Shown here piece by piece: positions 7,339-16,813 of a stretch of DNA of 64,000 nt. The position numbers and the translations under genes are program-made. How positions within the stretch are numbered: position 1 is the stretch's first letter; every line of letters begins with the position of its first letter. Source of the DNA: Bacillus luti (GTDB lineage Bacteria > Bacillota > Bacilli > Bacillales > Bacillaceae_G); the NCBI RefSeq assembly GCF_001884105.1, contig NZ_MACI01000014.1, positions 16,125 to 80,124 of the forward strand, in the 5' to 3' direction. The notes beneath the pieces were generated by a model. That model had not been told where the DNA came from. It ran no database searches and saw only the letters and a list, made by a program, of their open reading frames with translations.

Positions 7339-9846
7339 ATGATCGGTATTTTAAAAAAGGTATTTGATGTAAATCAACGCCAAATTAAACGTATGCAGAA
7401 GACAGTTGAGCAAATTGATGCATTAGAATCATCTATTAAGCCTTTAACTGATGAGCAATTAAAAGGAAAGACGCTTGAATTTAAAGAACGTCTAACAAAA
7501 GGTGAGACAGTAGATGATCTACTTCCTGAAGCTTTTGCAGTTGTTCGCGAAGCAGCGACTCGTGTTCTTGGAATGCGTCCGTATGGCGTACAGTTAATGG
7601 GTGGTATTGCCTTACATGAAGGGAATATCTCTGAGATGAAAACGGGTGAAGGTAAAACGTTAACATCGACATTACCTGTATATTTAAATGCTTTAACAGG
7701 AAAAGGTGTTCACGTTGTTACAGTCAATGAGTACTTAGCACAACGTGATGCAACCGAAATGGGACAACTTCATGAGTTCCTAGGCTTAACAGTAGGAATT
7801 AACTTAAATAGTATGTCACGTGAAGAGAAACAAGAAGCTTATGCTGCAGATATTACGTACAGCACAAATAATGAGCTTGGATTCGATTACTTACGTGATA
7901 ACATGGTTTTATATAAAGAGCAGTGTGTGCAACGCCCACTTCACTTTGCTATTATCGATGAAGTCGATTCTATTTTAGTCGATGAAGCACGTACGCCACT
8001 TATTATTTCTGGCCAAGCTCAAAAATCAGCAGAGCTATACATGTTTGCAAATGCATTCGTACGTACGTTAGAAAATGAAAAAGATTATTCATTTGATGTG
8101 AAAACAAAAAATGTAATGTTAACAGAAGACGGTATTACGAAAGCAGAGAAAGCTTTCCATATTGAAAACTTATTCGATTTAAAACATGTAGCACTTCTTC
8201 ACCATATTAATCAGGCACTTCGTGCGCACGTTGTTATGCATCGTGATACAGATTATGTTGTACAAGAAGGTGAAATCGTAATTGTAGACCAATTTACAGG
8301 TCGTCTTATGAAGGGTCGTCGTTATAGCGAAGGATTACACCAAGCTATCGAGGCGAAAGAAGGCGTAGAGATTCAAAATGAAAGTATGACGCTTGCGACA
8401 ATTACATTCCAGAACTACTTCCGTATGTATGAAAAGTTATCTGGTATGACTGGTACAGCAAAAACGGAAGAAGAAGAGTTCCGTAACATTTACAATATGA
8501 ATGTTATCGTAATTCCAACGAACAAAGATATTATTCGCGATGACCGTGCTGATTTAATCTTCAAGTCAATGGAAGGTAAATTCAATGCAGTTGTTGAGGA
8601 TATTGTAAACCGTCATAAGCAAGGACAACCGATTCTTGTAGGTACAGTTGCAATTGAAACGTCAGAGCTTATTTCAAAAATGTTAACACGTAAAGGTGTA
8701 CGCCATAACATTTTAAATGCGAAAAACCATGCGCGTGAAGCAGATATCATTGCTGAAGCTGGTATTAAAGGTGCCGTAACGATTGCGACGAATATGGCTG
8801 GTCGAGGTACAGATATTAAGCTTGGGGACGATATTAAAAACATTGGTCTAGCAGTTATCGGTACAGAACGTCACGAAAGTCGTCGTATTGATAATCAGTT
8901 ACGTGGTCGTGCTGGTCGTCAAGGGGACCCTGGTGTTACGCAGTTCTACTTATCAATGGAAGATGAACTAATGCGCCGATTTGGTGCTGATAATATGAAA
9001 TCAATGATGGATCGTCTTGGTATGGATGACTCACAGCCGATTGAAAGTAAAATAGTTTCTCGCGCGGTAGAATCTGCGCAAAAACGAGTAGAAGGAAATA
9101 ACTATGATGCACGTAAGCAGTTACTACAATACGATGATGTGCTTCGTCAGCAACGTGAAGTAATTTACAAACAGCGCCAAGAAGTAATGGAGTCTGCAAA
9201 CTTACGTGACATTATTGAAGGTATGATGAAATCTACAGTAGAACGTGCTGTTGCACTTCATACACAAGAGGAAATTGAAGAAGATTGGAACATTAAAGGT
9301 CTTGTTGACTACTTAAATACAACCCTTCTGCAAGAAGGAGATGTAAAAGAAGAAGAATTACGTCGCCTTGCTCCAGAAGAAATGAGCGAGCCAATTATCG
9401 CGAAATTAATAGAGCGTTACAATGAAAAAGAAAAGCTTATGCCAGAAGAGCAAATGCGTGAGTTCGAAAAAGTTGTTGTATTCCGTGTTGTAGATACGAA
9501 ATGGACAGAGCATATTGATGCGATGGATCACCTTCGTGAAGGTATTCATTTACGTGCTTACGGTCAAATCGATCCACTTCGTGAGTATCAAATGGAAGGG
9601 TTCGCAATGTTCGAGTCAATGATTGCTTCTATTGAAGAAGAAATTTCTCGTTACATTATGAAAGCTGAAATTGAACAAAACTTAGAACGTCAAGAAGTTG
9701 CTCAAGGTGAAGCTATTCATCCATCTAGCGATGGCGAAGAAGCGAAGAAAAAGCCAGTTGTAAAAGGTGACCAAGTGGGCCGCAACGATTTATGTAAGTG
9801 TGGTAGTGGTAAAAAGTATAAAAACTGTTGCGGTATTGGGAAGTAA
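7339..9846 (+). CDS. secA: Preprotein translocase ATPase SecA
   Basis: The 835-residue SecA motor drives post-translational export through SecYEG. Walker A is [11 protein letters not shown] (about residues 98-108) and Walker B is [19 protein letters not shown]. The preprotein-binding domain, [22 protein letters not shown] and the helical scaffold follow in order. The C-terminal zinc-binding tail [13 protein letters not shown] is intact, which marks the canonical housekeeping SecA rather than the accessory SecA2. GAGGAG precedes ATG 7339. The 7104-7338 gap carries no other gene. Confidence 0.98.
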   Translation: MIGILKKVFDVNQRQIKRMQKTVEQIDALESSIKPLTDEQLKGKTLEFKERLTKGETVDDLLPEAFAVVREAATRVLGMRPYGVQLMGGIALHEGNISEMKTGEGKTLTSTLPVYLNALTGKGVHVVTVNEYLAQRDATEMGQLHEFLGLTVGINLNSMSREEKQEAYAADITYSTNNELGFDYLRDNMVLYKEQCVQRPLHFAIIDEVDSILVDEARTPLIISGQAQKSAELYMFANAFVRTLENEKDYSFDVKTKNVMLTEDGITKAEKAFHIENLFDLKHVALLHHINQALRAHVVMHRDTDYVVQEGEIVIVDQFTGRLMKGRRYSEGLHQAIEAKEGVEIQNESMTLATITFQNYFRMYEKLSGMTGTAKTEEEEFRNIYNMNVIVIPTNKDIIRDDRADLIFKSMEGKFNAVVEDIVNRHKQGQPILVGTVAIETSELISKMLTRKGVRHNILNAKNHAREADIIAEAGIKGAVTIATNMAGRGTDIKLGDDIKNIGLAVIGTERHESRRIDNQLRGRAGRQGDPGVTQFYLSMEDELMRRFGADNMKSMMDRLGMDDSQPIESKIVSRAVESAQKRVEGNNYDARKQLLQYDDVLRQQREVIYKQRQEVMESANLRDIIEGMMKSTVERAVALHTQEEIEEDWNIKGLVDYLNTTLLQEGDVKEEELRRLAPEEMSEPIIAKLIERYNEKEKLMPEEQMREFEKVVVFRVVDTKWTEHIDAMDHLREGIHLRAYGQIDPLREYQMEGFAMFESMIASIEEEISRYIMKAEIEQNLERQEVAQGEAIHPSSDGEEAKKKPVVKGDQVGRNDLCKCGSGKKYKNCCGIGK

Positions 9847-9870
9847 TACAGGTCGGTAGCCTAGACTGTT

Positions 9871-9900
9871 TTGCAAAATTTTACATTAAAAATGTATAAT
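9871..9900 (+). promoter_or_regulatory. Sigma-A promoter of prfB
   Basis: TTGCAA (9871-9876), 18 bases, TATAAT (9895-9900). It sits right after secA and upstream of a hairpin in the prfB leader. Confidence 0.6.
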
Positions 9901-9913
9901 TAAGAAGGACTGG

Positions 9914-9940
9914 ACTCTCTCCGTAATAAGTGGAGAGAGT
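9914..9940 (+). other. Hairpin in the prfB 5' leader (weak terminator-like)
   Basis: A perfect 9-bp stem, 9914-9922 with 9932-9940, followed by a poor T tract. It may be the secA terminator or a structured prfB leader, since the TATAAT at 9895-9900 would place it within the prfB transcript. Confidence 0.5.
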
Positions 9941-9990
9941 TTCCCTTGTTTTCATACGAAAGTAACAGCAATTACATAGAGGTGAAGGAA

Positions 9991-11089
9991 ATGGAATTAG
10001 TAGAAATTAGACAGGAATTAGAGAAAATGGCTAAGAGATTAGCGGCTTTTAGGGGGTCTCTTTGACCTCCCTACTAAGGAGAAACAAATTGCAGAATTAG
10101 AAGAAAAAATGATGGCCGCAGGATTTTGGGATGACCAACAAGGCGCACAAGTTGTAATTAACGAAGCAAATGCACTGAAAGAGATGGTTGGAAAGTTCCG
10201 TCAGTTAGATGAGACATTCGAAAATTTAGAAATAACGCATGAGCTTTTAAAAGAAGAGTATGATGAGGATTTACATGAGGAGTTAGAAGCAGAAGTAAAA
10301 GGCTTAATTCAAGAAATGAATGAGTATGAGCTTCAGTTACTATTAAGTGATCCTTATGATAAAAATAATGCGATTTTAGAATTACACCCAGGTGCAGGTG
10401 GAACAGAGTCACAAGACTGGGGTTCTATGTTATTACGTATGTACACACGTTGGGCTGAGAAACGCGGATTTAAAGTAGAAACTGTTGACTACTTACCAGG
10501 TGATGAAGCTGGTATTAAGAGCGTTACTTTATTAATTAAAGGTCATAACGCTTACGGTTACTTGAAAGCAGAGAAAGGTGTACATCGTCTAGTGCGTATT
10601 TCACCATTCGATTCTTCAGGCCGTCGTCATACATCGTTCGTATCTTGTGAGGTTGTACCTGAATTCAATGATGAAGTTGAAATCGAAATACGTTCAGAAG
10701 ACTTAAAAATTGATACGTACCGTGCAAGTGGAGCTGGTGGACAGCACATTAATACGACGGATTCAGCAGTTCGTATTACGCATACACCGACAAATACGGT
10801 TGTAACATGTCAATCAGAGCGTTCTCAAATTAAAAACCGTGAGCATGCGATGAAAATGTTAAAAGCGAAATTATATCAAAAGAAACTAGAAGAGCAACAA
10901 GCGGAGTTAGATGAAATTCGCGGTGAACAAAAAGAAATTGGATGGGGTAGCCAAATCCGTTCTTACGTATTCCACCCGTATTCTCTTGTAAAAGACCATC
11001 GTACAAATACAGAGGTTGGTAACGTGCAAGCTGTTATGGATGGAGAAATTGATCCGTTTATTGATGCATATTTACGTTCTCGTATTTAA
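9991..11089 (+). CDS. prfB: Peptide chain release factor 2 (programmed +1 frameshift)
   Basis: RF2 ends translation at UGA and UAA. The reading frame is 9991-10062 joined to 10064-11089, about 365 residues. The first 24 codons end in CTT at 10060-10062 followed by an in-frame TGA (10063-10065); slipping by one base at CTT-T gives GAC and continues as [13 protein letters not shown]. An internal AGGGGG (10051-10056) provides the stimulating Shine-Dalgarno contact. The catalytic GGQ lies in [18 protein letters not shown], and [13 protein letters not shown] carries the SPF tripeptide that reads the stop codon. Low RF2 favours frameshifting, so the gene regulates itself. ATG 9991 is preceded by GGTGAAGGA. 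Confidence 0.97.
10051..10066 (+). promoter_or_regulatory. prfB +1 frameshift site
   Basis: AGG-GGG-TCT-CTT-TGA-C: internal Shine-Dalgarno AGGGGG, slippery CTT and stop TGA at 10063-10065. This is the conserved bacterial RF2 autoregulatory signal. Confidence 0.97.
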
Positions 11090-11093
11090 TGCG

Positions 11094-11119
11094 AAAAAAA
11101 GCCAACGAAATTGTTGGCT
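11094..11119 (-). terminator. Minus-oriented terminator-like hairpin after prfB
   Basis: A 7-bp stem (11100-11106 with 11113-11119) preceded on the plus strand by A7, so the T run lies on the minus-strand side. On the plus strand no T run follows. No minus-strand gene ends here. Confidence 0.45.
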
Positions 11120-11181
11120 CATGCTGAGGAAATAGAGGATATACAGCGTTTTGTTTTATTTATATGGATGAAGTGCCGAGG

Positions 11182-11213
11182 AAGAGAAGTTGGAAACGAC
11201 AACTTCTCTTTTT
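11182..11213 (+). terminator. Terminator, probably of prfB
   Basis: A perfect 11-bp stem (11182-11192 with 11200-11210) and T run. It lies in the 11090-11526 gap. Apart from the two hairpins I see no gene there; 11214-11526 holds only short AT-rich frames and a possible TATAAT at 11468-11473 before cccB. Confidence 0.85.
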
Positions 11214-11526
11214 GATGGGAGTATATGTAGAATACAATGCTGTATATTGTTTTGTAAAAAGTAGAGAATAGTAAAACAGAGCAGTAATAGAGTAGGACTG
11301 TATACTGAGTTTTTCTAGTTTGATTTTTGGAAAAGGGTACTTTGTTGAAGTTTCTACGATGTTCACATAATTGAAACAACTTAGGAAAGCTTTGGTCTAT
11401 TAGGGTTCTCACTGCATTTTTGAAGAATATGAAGTATACCTTAGTTTTTCTATATAAAGATAATGCTTATAATGAAAATGAGTGTGTTAGAAATGAAAAG
11501 AATATCAACAATGGGGAGCGATAGAA

Positions 11527-11850
11527 GTGAAAAAGAAATTGTTGGCTATTGCGTTAGGGACATCAGTCGTTTTTGCTTTAGGGGCATGCGGAAATAAAGA
11601 AGAGAGTAAACCTTCGAAACAATCTGCAAGCACAGATAGCGCAGAGCAAATTTATCAAAAAAGTTGTATCGGTTGTCATGCTAAAGATTTATCAGGAGCA
11701 ACTGGACCGGATTTACGAAAAGTAGGACAGAAATATGACGCAGCAGATATTGAAAAAATCATTGAAAAAGGTCGCGGTTCAATGTCACCAGGAATTATTC
11801 AGGGTGAAGATGCGAAAAAAGTAGCTGAGTGGTTAGCTGAACATAAATAA
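11527..11850 (+). CDS. cccB: Lipoprotein cytochrome c-551
   Basis: A 107-residue membrane-anchored c-type cytochrome. Residues 1-21 form a lipoprotein signal with lipobox LGAC; Cys21 would be acylated. A Ser/Lys-rich linker precedes the haem domain with CIGCH (CXXCH haem attachment) and a distal Met in RGSMSPGII. It carries electrons on the outer face of the membrane to terminal oxidases. GTG 11527 is used after GGGGAG. Placement between prfB and ftsE is the same as in B. subtilis. Confidence 0.94.
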   Translation: MKKKLLAIALGTSVVFALGACGNKEESKPSKQSASTDSAEQIYQKSCIGCHAKDLSGATGPDLRKVGQKYDAADIEKIIEKGRGSMSPGIIQGEDAKKVAEWLAEHK

Positions 11851-11864
11851 AAAGAGTAAAACGG

Positions 11865-11895
11865 ACGAGTTGATTATAAAATCAACTCGTTTCCT
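11865..11895 (+). terminator. Terminator of cccB
   Basis: A perfect 10-bp stem (11865-11874 with 11881-11890) with a short, T-rich tail. Confidence 0.7.
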
Positions 11896-11905
11896 TATTT
11901 TGGTA

Positions 11906-11922
11906 TGTAACATAACTGTAAC
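11906..11922 (+). promoter_or_regulatory. WalR-type box upstream of ftsEX
   Basis: TGTAAC-N5-TGTAAC matches the WalR consensus TGTWAH-N5-TGTWAH at every position. An extended -10 (TGTTACAAT, 11953-11961) follows, with a poor -35, which suits an activated promoter. Binding by WalR is inference. Confidence 0.6.
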
Positions 11923-12132
11923 AAAAATGTATCCGAATTGGAAACCGTTTGATGTTACAATGGGGTTTGTAGAATTTTGCTGAAATATATTACATAGAGT
12001 AGTTTATGCAAAGAGTGTAAGTAAACTACCTTCAACAAGAATGGTCAAGCGGGAATAAGAGGCTAGCTTTTATTTTCAAATGGACAGAAAAGTATTTCGA
12101 AAAAAAAATCATTAAGTATTGGGTGATAAATA

Positions 12133-12819
12133 ATGATAAAGATGACGAATGTTTATAAGGAGTACCCGAATGGTATGAAAGCCATTTCTGGTCTTACAGT
12201 TAACATTAAACAAGGTGAATTCGTATATGTAGTTGGACCGAGTGGAGCCGGAAAATCTACATTTATTAAAATGATGTATCGTGAAGAGAAACCATCTACA
12301 GGATCTATTAACGTAAATGGACTTGTAATTGAAACATTGGCAGAAAAAGATGTTCCGTATTTCCGCCGTCAATTAGGCGTAATTTTCCAAGATTTTAAAT
12401 TGCTACCTAAATTAACGGTATATGAGAATGTTGCGTTTGCCTTAGAAGTAATTGAAGAAGAGCCAGAAGCAATTCGTGAGCGTGTGACAGAAGTATTAGG
12501 ACTAGTAGGTCTAGAAGATCGTGCAGATGCACTTCCAAGTGAACTTTCAGGTGGGGAGCAGCAACGTGTTGCAATTGCAAGAGCAATTGTTAATAGACCA
12601 AAGGTTGTAATTGCCGATGAGCCAACAGGTAACTTAGACATTGAAACAGCTCTTGATATTATGAAGATTTTCACACGTATTAATGAGCGTGGTACAACGA
12701 TTGTTATGGCGACGCATAATGCAGATATCGTAAATACAATTCGTCACCGTGTAATTGCGATTGAAGACGGAAAAATTGCTCGAGACGAGATTGAGGGAGG
12801 ATACGGATATGAAGGCTAA
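12133..12819 (+). CDS. ftsE: Cell-division ABC ATPase FtsE
   Basis: The 228-residue cytosolic ATPase of the FtsEX complex. Walker A is GPSGAGKS (about residues 36-43), the signature is LSGGEQQR, Walker B is VVIADEPTGNLD, and the switch His is in ATHN. In bacilli FtsEX passes an ATP-dependent signal to the endopeptidase CwlO during side-wall elongation, not a transport function. The gene overlaps ftsX by 11 bases. The ribosome site (GGGTGAT) is modest. Confidence 0.97.
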   Translation: MIKMTNVYKEYPNGMKAISGLTVNIKQGEFVYVVGPSGAGKSTFIKMMYREEKPSTGSINVNGLVIETLAEKDVPYFRRQLGVIFQDFKLLPKLTVYENVAFALEVIEEEPEAIRERVTEVLGLVGLEDRADALPSELSGGEQQRVAIARAIVNRPKVVIADEPTGNLDIETALDIMKIFTRINERGTTIVMATHNADIVNTIRHRVIAIEDGKIARDEIEGGYGYEG

Positions 12820-13702
12820 GACCCTTAGTCGACATTTGCGAGAAGGTGTAAAAAATCTATCACGTAACGGATGGATGACATTTGCTTCTGTTAGTGCAGT
12901 AACAGTTACATTATTACTTGTAGGTGTCTTTTTAACAGCGATTATGAATATGAACCATTTTGCGACGAAAGTAGAGCAAGATGTAGAGATTCGTGTACAC
13001 ATTGATCCAGCAGCAAAAGAAGCTGATCAAAAGAAATTAGAAGAAGATATGAGTAAAATCGCGAAAGTAGATTCTATTAAATATTCTTCTAAAGAAGAAG
13101 AGTTAAAACGTTTAATTAAGAGTTTAGGCGATAGTGGAAAAACGTTCGAGTTATTTGAGCAAGATAATCCACTGAAAAACGTATTTGTTGTAAAGGCGAA
13201 AGAGCCAACAGATACAGCAACTATTGCGAAAAAGATTGAATCAATGCAGTTTGTAAGTAATGTTCAATACGGTAAAGGCCAAGTTGAAAAATTATTTGAT
13301 ACTGTAAAAACAGGACGTAATATCGGGATTGCGTTAATTGCAGGTCTTTTATTCACGGCGATGTTCTTAATCTCTAATACAATTAAAATTACAATTTATG
13401 CTCGTAGTACTGAGATTGAAATTATGAAACTTGTAGGTGCAACAAACTGGTTTATTCGTTGGCCGTTCTTGCTAGAGGGATTATTCCTAGGAGTATTAGG
13501 ATCAATTATTCCAATTGGTCTAATTTTAGTGACGTATAATTCGCTGCAAGGTGTGTTTAATGAAAAACTTGGCGGAACAATTTTCGAGCTTCTACCATAC
13601 AGCCCATTCGTATTCCAATTAGCTGGTTTATTAGTGTTAATCGGTGCATTAATCGGTATGTGGGGAAGTGTAATGTCAATTCGTCGCTTCTTAAAAGTAT
13701 AA
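12809..13702 (+). CDS. ftsX: Cell-division membrane protein FtsX
   Basis: A 297-residue four-helix membrane protein. One helix is near residues 28-47, followed by a large extracellular loop (about 50-170) that in B. subtilis touches the hydrolase machinery, and three C-terminal helices (about 175-195, 225-250, 270-290). ATG 12809 has GGGAGG upstream and is translationally coupled to ftsE. The longer frame from 12755 lies wholly within ftsE and is rejected. Confidence 0.96.
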   Translation: MKAKTLSRHLREGVKNLSRNGWMTFASVSAVTVTLLLVGVFLTAIMNMNHFATKVEQDVEIRVHIDPAAKEADQKKLEEDMSKIAKVDSIKYSSKEEELKRLIKSLGDSGKTFELFEQDNPLKNVFVVKAKEPTDTATIAKKIESMQFVSNVQYGKGQVEKLFDTVKTGRNIGIALIAGLLFTAMFLISNTIKITIYARSTEIEIMKLVGATNWFIRWPFLLEGLFLGVLGSIIPIGLILVTYNSLQGVFNEKLGGTIFELLPYSPFVFQLAGLLVLIGALIGMWGSVMSIRRFLKV

Positions 13703-13751
13703 AAAGTTGCAAACATAATTCGTACAAGCTTATCATATAGTAGAAATAGGT

Positions 13752-13781
13752 AAAGGCATCACACACTGTGTGATGCCTTTT
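13752..13781 (+). terminator. Terminator of ftsEX
   Basis: A perfect 12-bp stem (13752-13763 with 13769-13780) ending in TTTT. It excludes the longer ctpB frame that would begin inside it at 13770. Confidence 0.85.
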
Positions 13782-13820
13782 GCTACACCACCTGTGTGTT
13801 TTGGAAAGGGGAATTCCGCA

Positions 13821-15257
13821 TTGAAACGTAGAGTTGCGATTATTGGAATGGTTGTTGCATTTTTAATTGGTGCTGGCGGAATGTTTGCAGGAATGTCTGT
13901 ATTTGGGGTTAGCCCAGCAGAAGTAACGCAAACAATTTCGAATGGAAATGCTAGCACAACGCAAGGGAATTTGGCAAAAATTAATGAGGCGTATGCACTA
14001 ATTGATTCACGTTATGTGGAAGACGTGAAAGATGACAAGTTAGTCGAAGGTGCAATACAAGGTATGTTGTCTACGCTGAAGGACCCTTATTCCACGTATA
14101 TGGATAAAGAAACAGCCAAACAGTTTAGTGAATCGCTTGATCCAGAGTTAGAGGGGATTGGGGCTGAGGTGAATAAGACGGACGGTAAGCTTATTATCGT
14201 ATCTCCAATTAAAGGTTCACCAGCAGAAAAGATAGGAATTAAACCGAATGACCAAATTTTATCTGTGGATGGAAACAGTGTGAAAGACTTATCACGTGAA
14301 GAAGCAGTACTAAAAATTCGTGGTAAAAAAGGAACGACTGTCGCGATTGAAATTAAACGTGCAGGAGTAGCTGATCCGATTGTATTTAAAATTAAGCGTG
14401 AAAAAATTCCGATCTTCACGGTGTTTAGTTCTGTGAAGCAAGAGAGTGGAAAAGGTATCGGCTATATGCAAATTACTTCGTTTGCTGAAAATACAGCGAA
14501 AGAATTTAAGGATCAGTTAAAAGAGTTAGAGAAGAAAAACATACAAGGTTTAGTTATTGACGTGCGTGGTAATCCTGGTGGCTATTTGAATAGTGTAGAA
14601 GATATACTAGGAGAAATTATGACGAATAAAAAGCCAATGCTACAAGTAGAGCAGCGAAATGGAGAGAAAAAGAAATTCTCCACAGAACTGAAAGAGAGAA
14701 AGTCATATCCAATTTCAGTGTTAATAGATAAAGGAAGTGCCTCTGCTTCAGAAATTTTAGCTGGTGCGCTGAAAGAAGGAGAAGGTTACGATTTAATTGG
14801 TGAAACAACGTTTGGTAAAGGGACTGTTCAACAAGCTGTTCCATTTAAAGATGGCAGCAACATTAAATTAACGATGTTTAAATGGTTAACTCCAGATGGA
14901 AATTGGATTCATAAAAAAGGAATCAAGCCAACTGTAGAAGTGAAACAACCAGATTACTACCATGCGACGCCAATTCAAATTGAAAAGACACTTTCATACA
15001 ACTCAAATGATGTCCAAGTAAAGCATGCACAAGAAATGCTAAAAAGCTTAGGATATGTACCGGGTCGTGAAGATGGATACTTTAGTAAAGAGACAGAATC
15101 AGCGCTAAAAGCATTCCAAAATGCAAATGAGATGGAAGCGACAGGACAGCTTGATAAAAAGACAGCTGAAGCAATTCAAACGAAAATCATTGAAAAAATC
15201 CGTTCTGGAGAAAATGATTTGCAATTACAATCAGCATTAAAATTAATGGCAAAATAA
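13821..15257 (+). CDS. ctpB: Carboxy-terminal processing serine protease CtpB (S41)
   Basis: A 478-residue extracellular S41 protease. An N-terminal signal anchor (about residues 6-27) is followed by a PDZ domain (about 90-170). The catalytic core has the nucleophile Ser in KGSASASEILAGAL and the Lys general base in TTFGKGTVQ. The last 70 residues are a peptidoglycan-binding domain. In B. subtilis CtpB cleaves SpoIVFA, helping trigger sigma-K activation in sporulation. TTG 13821 is chosen because AAAGGGG lies 9 bases before it; the ATG at 13770 is within the ftsX terminator. Confidence 0.93.
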   Translation: MKRRVAIIGMVVAFLIGAGGMFAGMSVFGVSPAEVTQTISNGNASTTQGNLAKINEAYALIDSRYVEDVKDDKLVEGAIQGMLSTLKDPYSTYMDKETAKQFSESLDPELEGIGAEVNKTDGKLIIVSPIKGSPAEKIGIKPNDQILSVDGNSVKDLSREEAVLKIRGKKGTTVAIEIKRAGVADPIVFKIKREKIPIFTVFSSVKQESGKGIGYMQITSFAENTAKEFKDQLKELEKKNIQGLVIDVRGNPGGYLNSVEDILGEIMTNKKPMLQVEQRNGEKKKFSTELKERKSYPISVLIDKGSASASEILAGALKEGEGYDLIGETTFGKGTVQQAVPFKDGSNIKLTMFKWLTPDGNWIHKKGIKPTVEVKQPDYYHATPIQIEKTLSYNSNDVQVKHAQEMLKSLGYVPGREDGYFSKETESALKAFQNANEMEATGQLDKKTAEAIQTKIIEKIRSGENDLQLQSALKLMAK

Positions 15258-15261
15258 GAAG

Positions 15262-15293
15262 AAATACAGGCATTTTATTGCCTGTATTTTTTT
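15262..15293 (+). terminator. Terminator of ctpB
   Basis: A 9-bp perfect stem (15264-15272 with 15279-15287) and seven T. Confidence 0.92.
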
Positions 15294-15366
15294 GTGTTAA
15301 ACACACGTTTCTCCAGTTATGATAAGATAAAAAGAAAGAATGATATAAATGGTGGTGAGTGAGTTC

Positions 15367-16551
15367 GTGGAAGCATGGATTTTTGAAATAATGCGGGCAG
15401 TTGGACGTTTTTTCTTACACCCTGCTGTCTATGTATTTTTAATAAGTAGTATCTTCGTTGGATACTTACGCATATTACGAGAGAGAAAAGATTTTTCTTT
15501 TAAAGTTTATGATATTTGGTTTGAGCTGCGAACATCTCTATTTGCAGGGATTGGATACGGATTAATCGTATCTCTTATTACGATTGGGCTTGGACTTGTT
15601 GTTTCTAAAGCGAGTTTATGGGTAATCTTACTTTGGACTTTGCTATTCGGATTAACGGCTATGTATCGATATTTATCGGCGGCTTATACGTTTAGTATTG
15701 CGATTGTATGTGTTTTACTATCTTCTAAGCTACCAGTTTCCTTCTTACAGCTTAGAGAAGGAGAAGAGGGTACGATTGTATCTCTTGCTATTTTACTAGG
15801 CGTCATGCTTCTTGTAGAAGGCTTATTGATTTCTAAAAATGCGGTGGGATATTCTACACCAAACATTAGGAAGGGAAAGCGTGGGCTTAAGATCGGTTTA
15901 CACGAATCGAAGCGTTTATGGATTATTCCTATTTTTATTCTTGTACCGGGTGATGCGGTAACGCAGTTCATTTCATGGTGGCCTGTCGTTTCGATAGGTT
16001 CAAATACATATTCTTTATTCCTCGTTCCATTTTTAATTGGATTTATGAGAAAGATTAGAAGTTATGAGCCGACAGAAGCTTTATTATTTACAGGAAGACG
16101 TGTTTATGGATTAGCAGGACTTGTGCTTGTTCTAGGAGTCGCAAGTTACTGGTGGCATGTACTTGCAATTATCGCGATGGGGGTCGCAATGCTTGGACGT
16201 TTCACAATCTCGATGCAAGAAAAAATTGTGGATGAGACAAGACCAGCCTATTTCGCTGCACGTAATGACGGACTTGTTGTGTTAGATACAATTCCAAATA
16301 CAATTGGAGCGGAGCTGAATTTACTGCCTGGAGAAATTATTACGAAAGTAAATGGAGTCGTTCCAAGAAGTGCCGAGGAATTTTATGATGCACTTCAAAC
16401 GAAGACGACAGGAGCTTTTTGTAAATTAGAAGTATTAGATACAAACGGTGAGCTTCGTCTTGCTCAAACGGCGTTGTATGCTGGGGGACACCACGAATTA
16501 GGTGTTGTGTTTGTTCAGCAGGATCATGAGTGGGATTCGGAAGCGATGTAA
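15367..16551 (+). CDS. minJ: PDZ-domain membrane protein, MinJ-like division-site protein
   Basis: A 394-residue polytopic protein with about seven or eight hydrophobic helices (residues 10-300) and a C-terminal PDZ-like domain (about 310-385). Position after ftsEX-ctpB, length (B. subtilis MinJ is 397) and the opening EAW.FEIMRAVGRFFLHP match MinJ, which bridges DivIVA to MinD and restricts division to mid-cell. The GTG at 15367 has a GGTGGTGAG site and matches the B. subtilis start; ATG 15349 has none. Identity is inferred from architecture and synteny. Confidence 0.8.
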   Translation: MEAWIFEIMRAVGRFFLHPAVYVFLISSIFVGYLRILRERKDFSFKVYDIWFELRTSLFAGIGYGLIVSLITIGLGLVVSKASLWVILLWTLLFGLTAMYRYLSAAYTFSIAIVCVLLSSKLPVSFLQLREGEEGTIVSLAILLGVMLLVEGLLISKNAVGYSTPNIRKGKRGLKIGLHESKRLWIIPIFILVPGDAVTQFISWWPVVSIGSNTYSLFLVPFLIGFMRKIRSYEPTEALLFTGRRVYGLAGLVLVLGVASYWWHVLAIIAMGVAMLGRFTISMQEKIVDETRPAYFAARNDGLVVLDTIPNTIGAELNLLPGEIITKVNGVVPRSAEEFYDALQTKTTGAFCKLEVLDTNGELRLAQTALYAGGHHELGVVFVQQDHEWDSEAM

Positions 16552-16560
16552 ATAGAAGTG

Positions 16561-16589
16561 AGGGTGTTACCTTTAGGTAACACCTTTTT
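16561..16589 (+). terminator. Terminator of minJ
   Basis: A perfect 9-bp stem (16563-16571 with 16576-16584) and five T. Confidence 0.92.
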
Positions 16590-16616
16590 GTTTGATTGGG
16601 AGCAGCAGTACATGAA

Positions 16617-16690
16617 AATATATCGGCGATCATCAGAATATATCAGCGCAACTGAAAATATATCGGCGATTATTCGAATATATCGACTTT
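16617..16690. repeat. Tandem 20-bp repeat, copy A of a dispersed element
   Basis: The 8-mer AATATATC recurs at 16617, 16637, 16657 and 16677, exactly 20 bases apart, mostly followed by GGCGAT or AGCGCA. The same arrangement, inverted, lies at about 24030-24095, and a looser one at 18960-19018. Confidence 0.85.
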
Positions 16691-16758
16691 CCGGCAGAAA
16701 ACGACAACTATCGCAAACCTTATTGTAGTTTCCTAGTCGAATCACTTGAATAATTATT

Positions 16759-16773
16759 TGATAATGGTTATCA
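16759..16773. promoter_or_regulatory. Fur box before the ABC exporter
   Basis: TGATAATGGTTATCA matches the Bacillus 7-1-7 Fur consensus TGATAATNATTATCA at 13 of the 14 fixed positions and is nearly palindromic. It lies 40 bases before the ATG at 16814, a normal operator position. Iron-dependent repression is inference. Confidence 0.7.
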
Positions 16774-16813
16774 TTTAGGGAGTCTTTTGAATTTTGGAAA
16801 ATGGAGGGAAGAT

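Noticed and set aside
7481-9619. Minus-strand frames within secA
   Set aside because: Shadows of a highly conserved coding gene, with no ribosome sites.
11459-11480. Fur-box-like GATAATGCTTATAATGAAAA before cccB
   Set aside because: Only about 12 of 15 positions match one 7-1-7 frame and it is not palindromic; probably a TATAAT promoter region.
12755-12808. Extended ftsX frame starting inside ftsE
   Set aside because: GGGAGG before ATG 12809 and the family N-terminus support the shorter form.
13770-13820. Extended ctpB start at ATG 13770
   Set aside because: It lies in the right arm of the ftsX terminator; TTG 13821 has a good ribosome site and starts the signal anchor.
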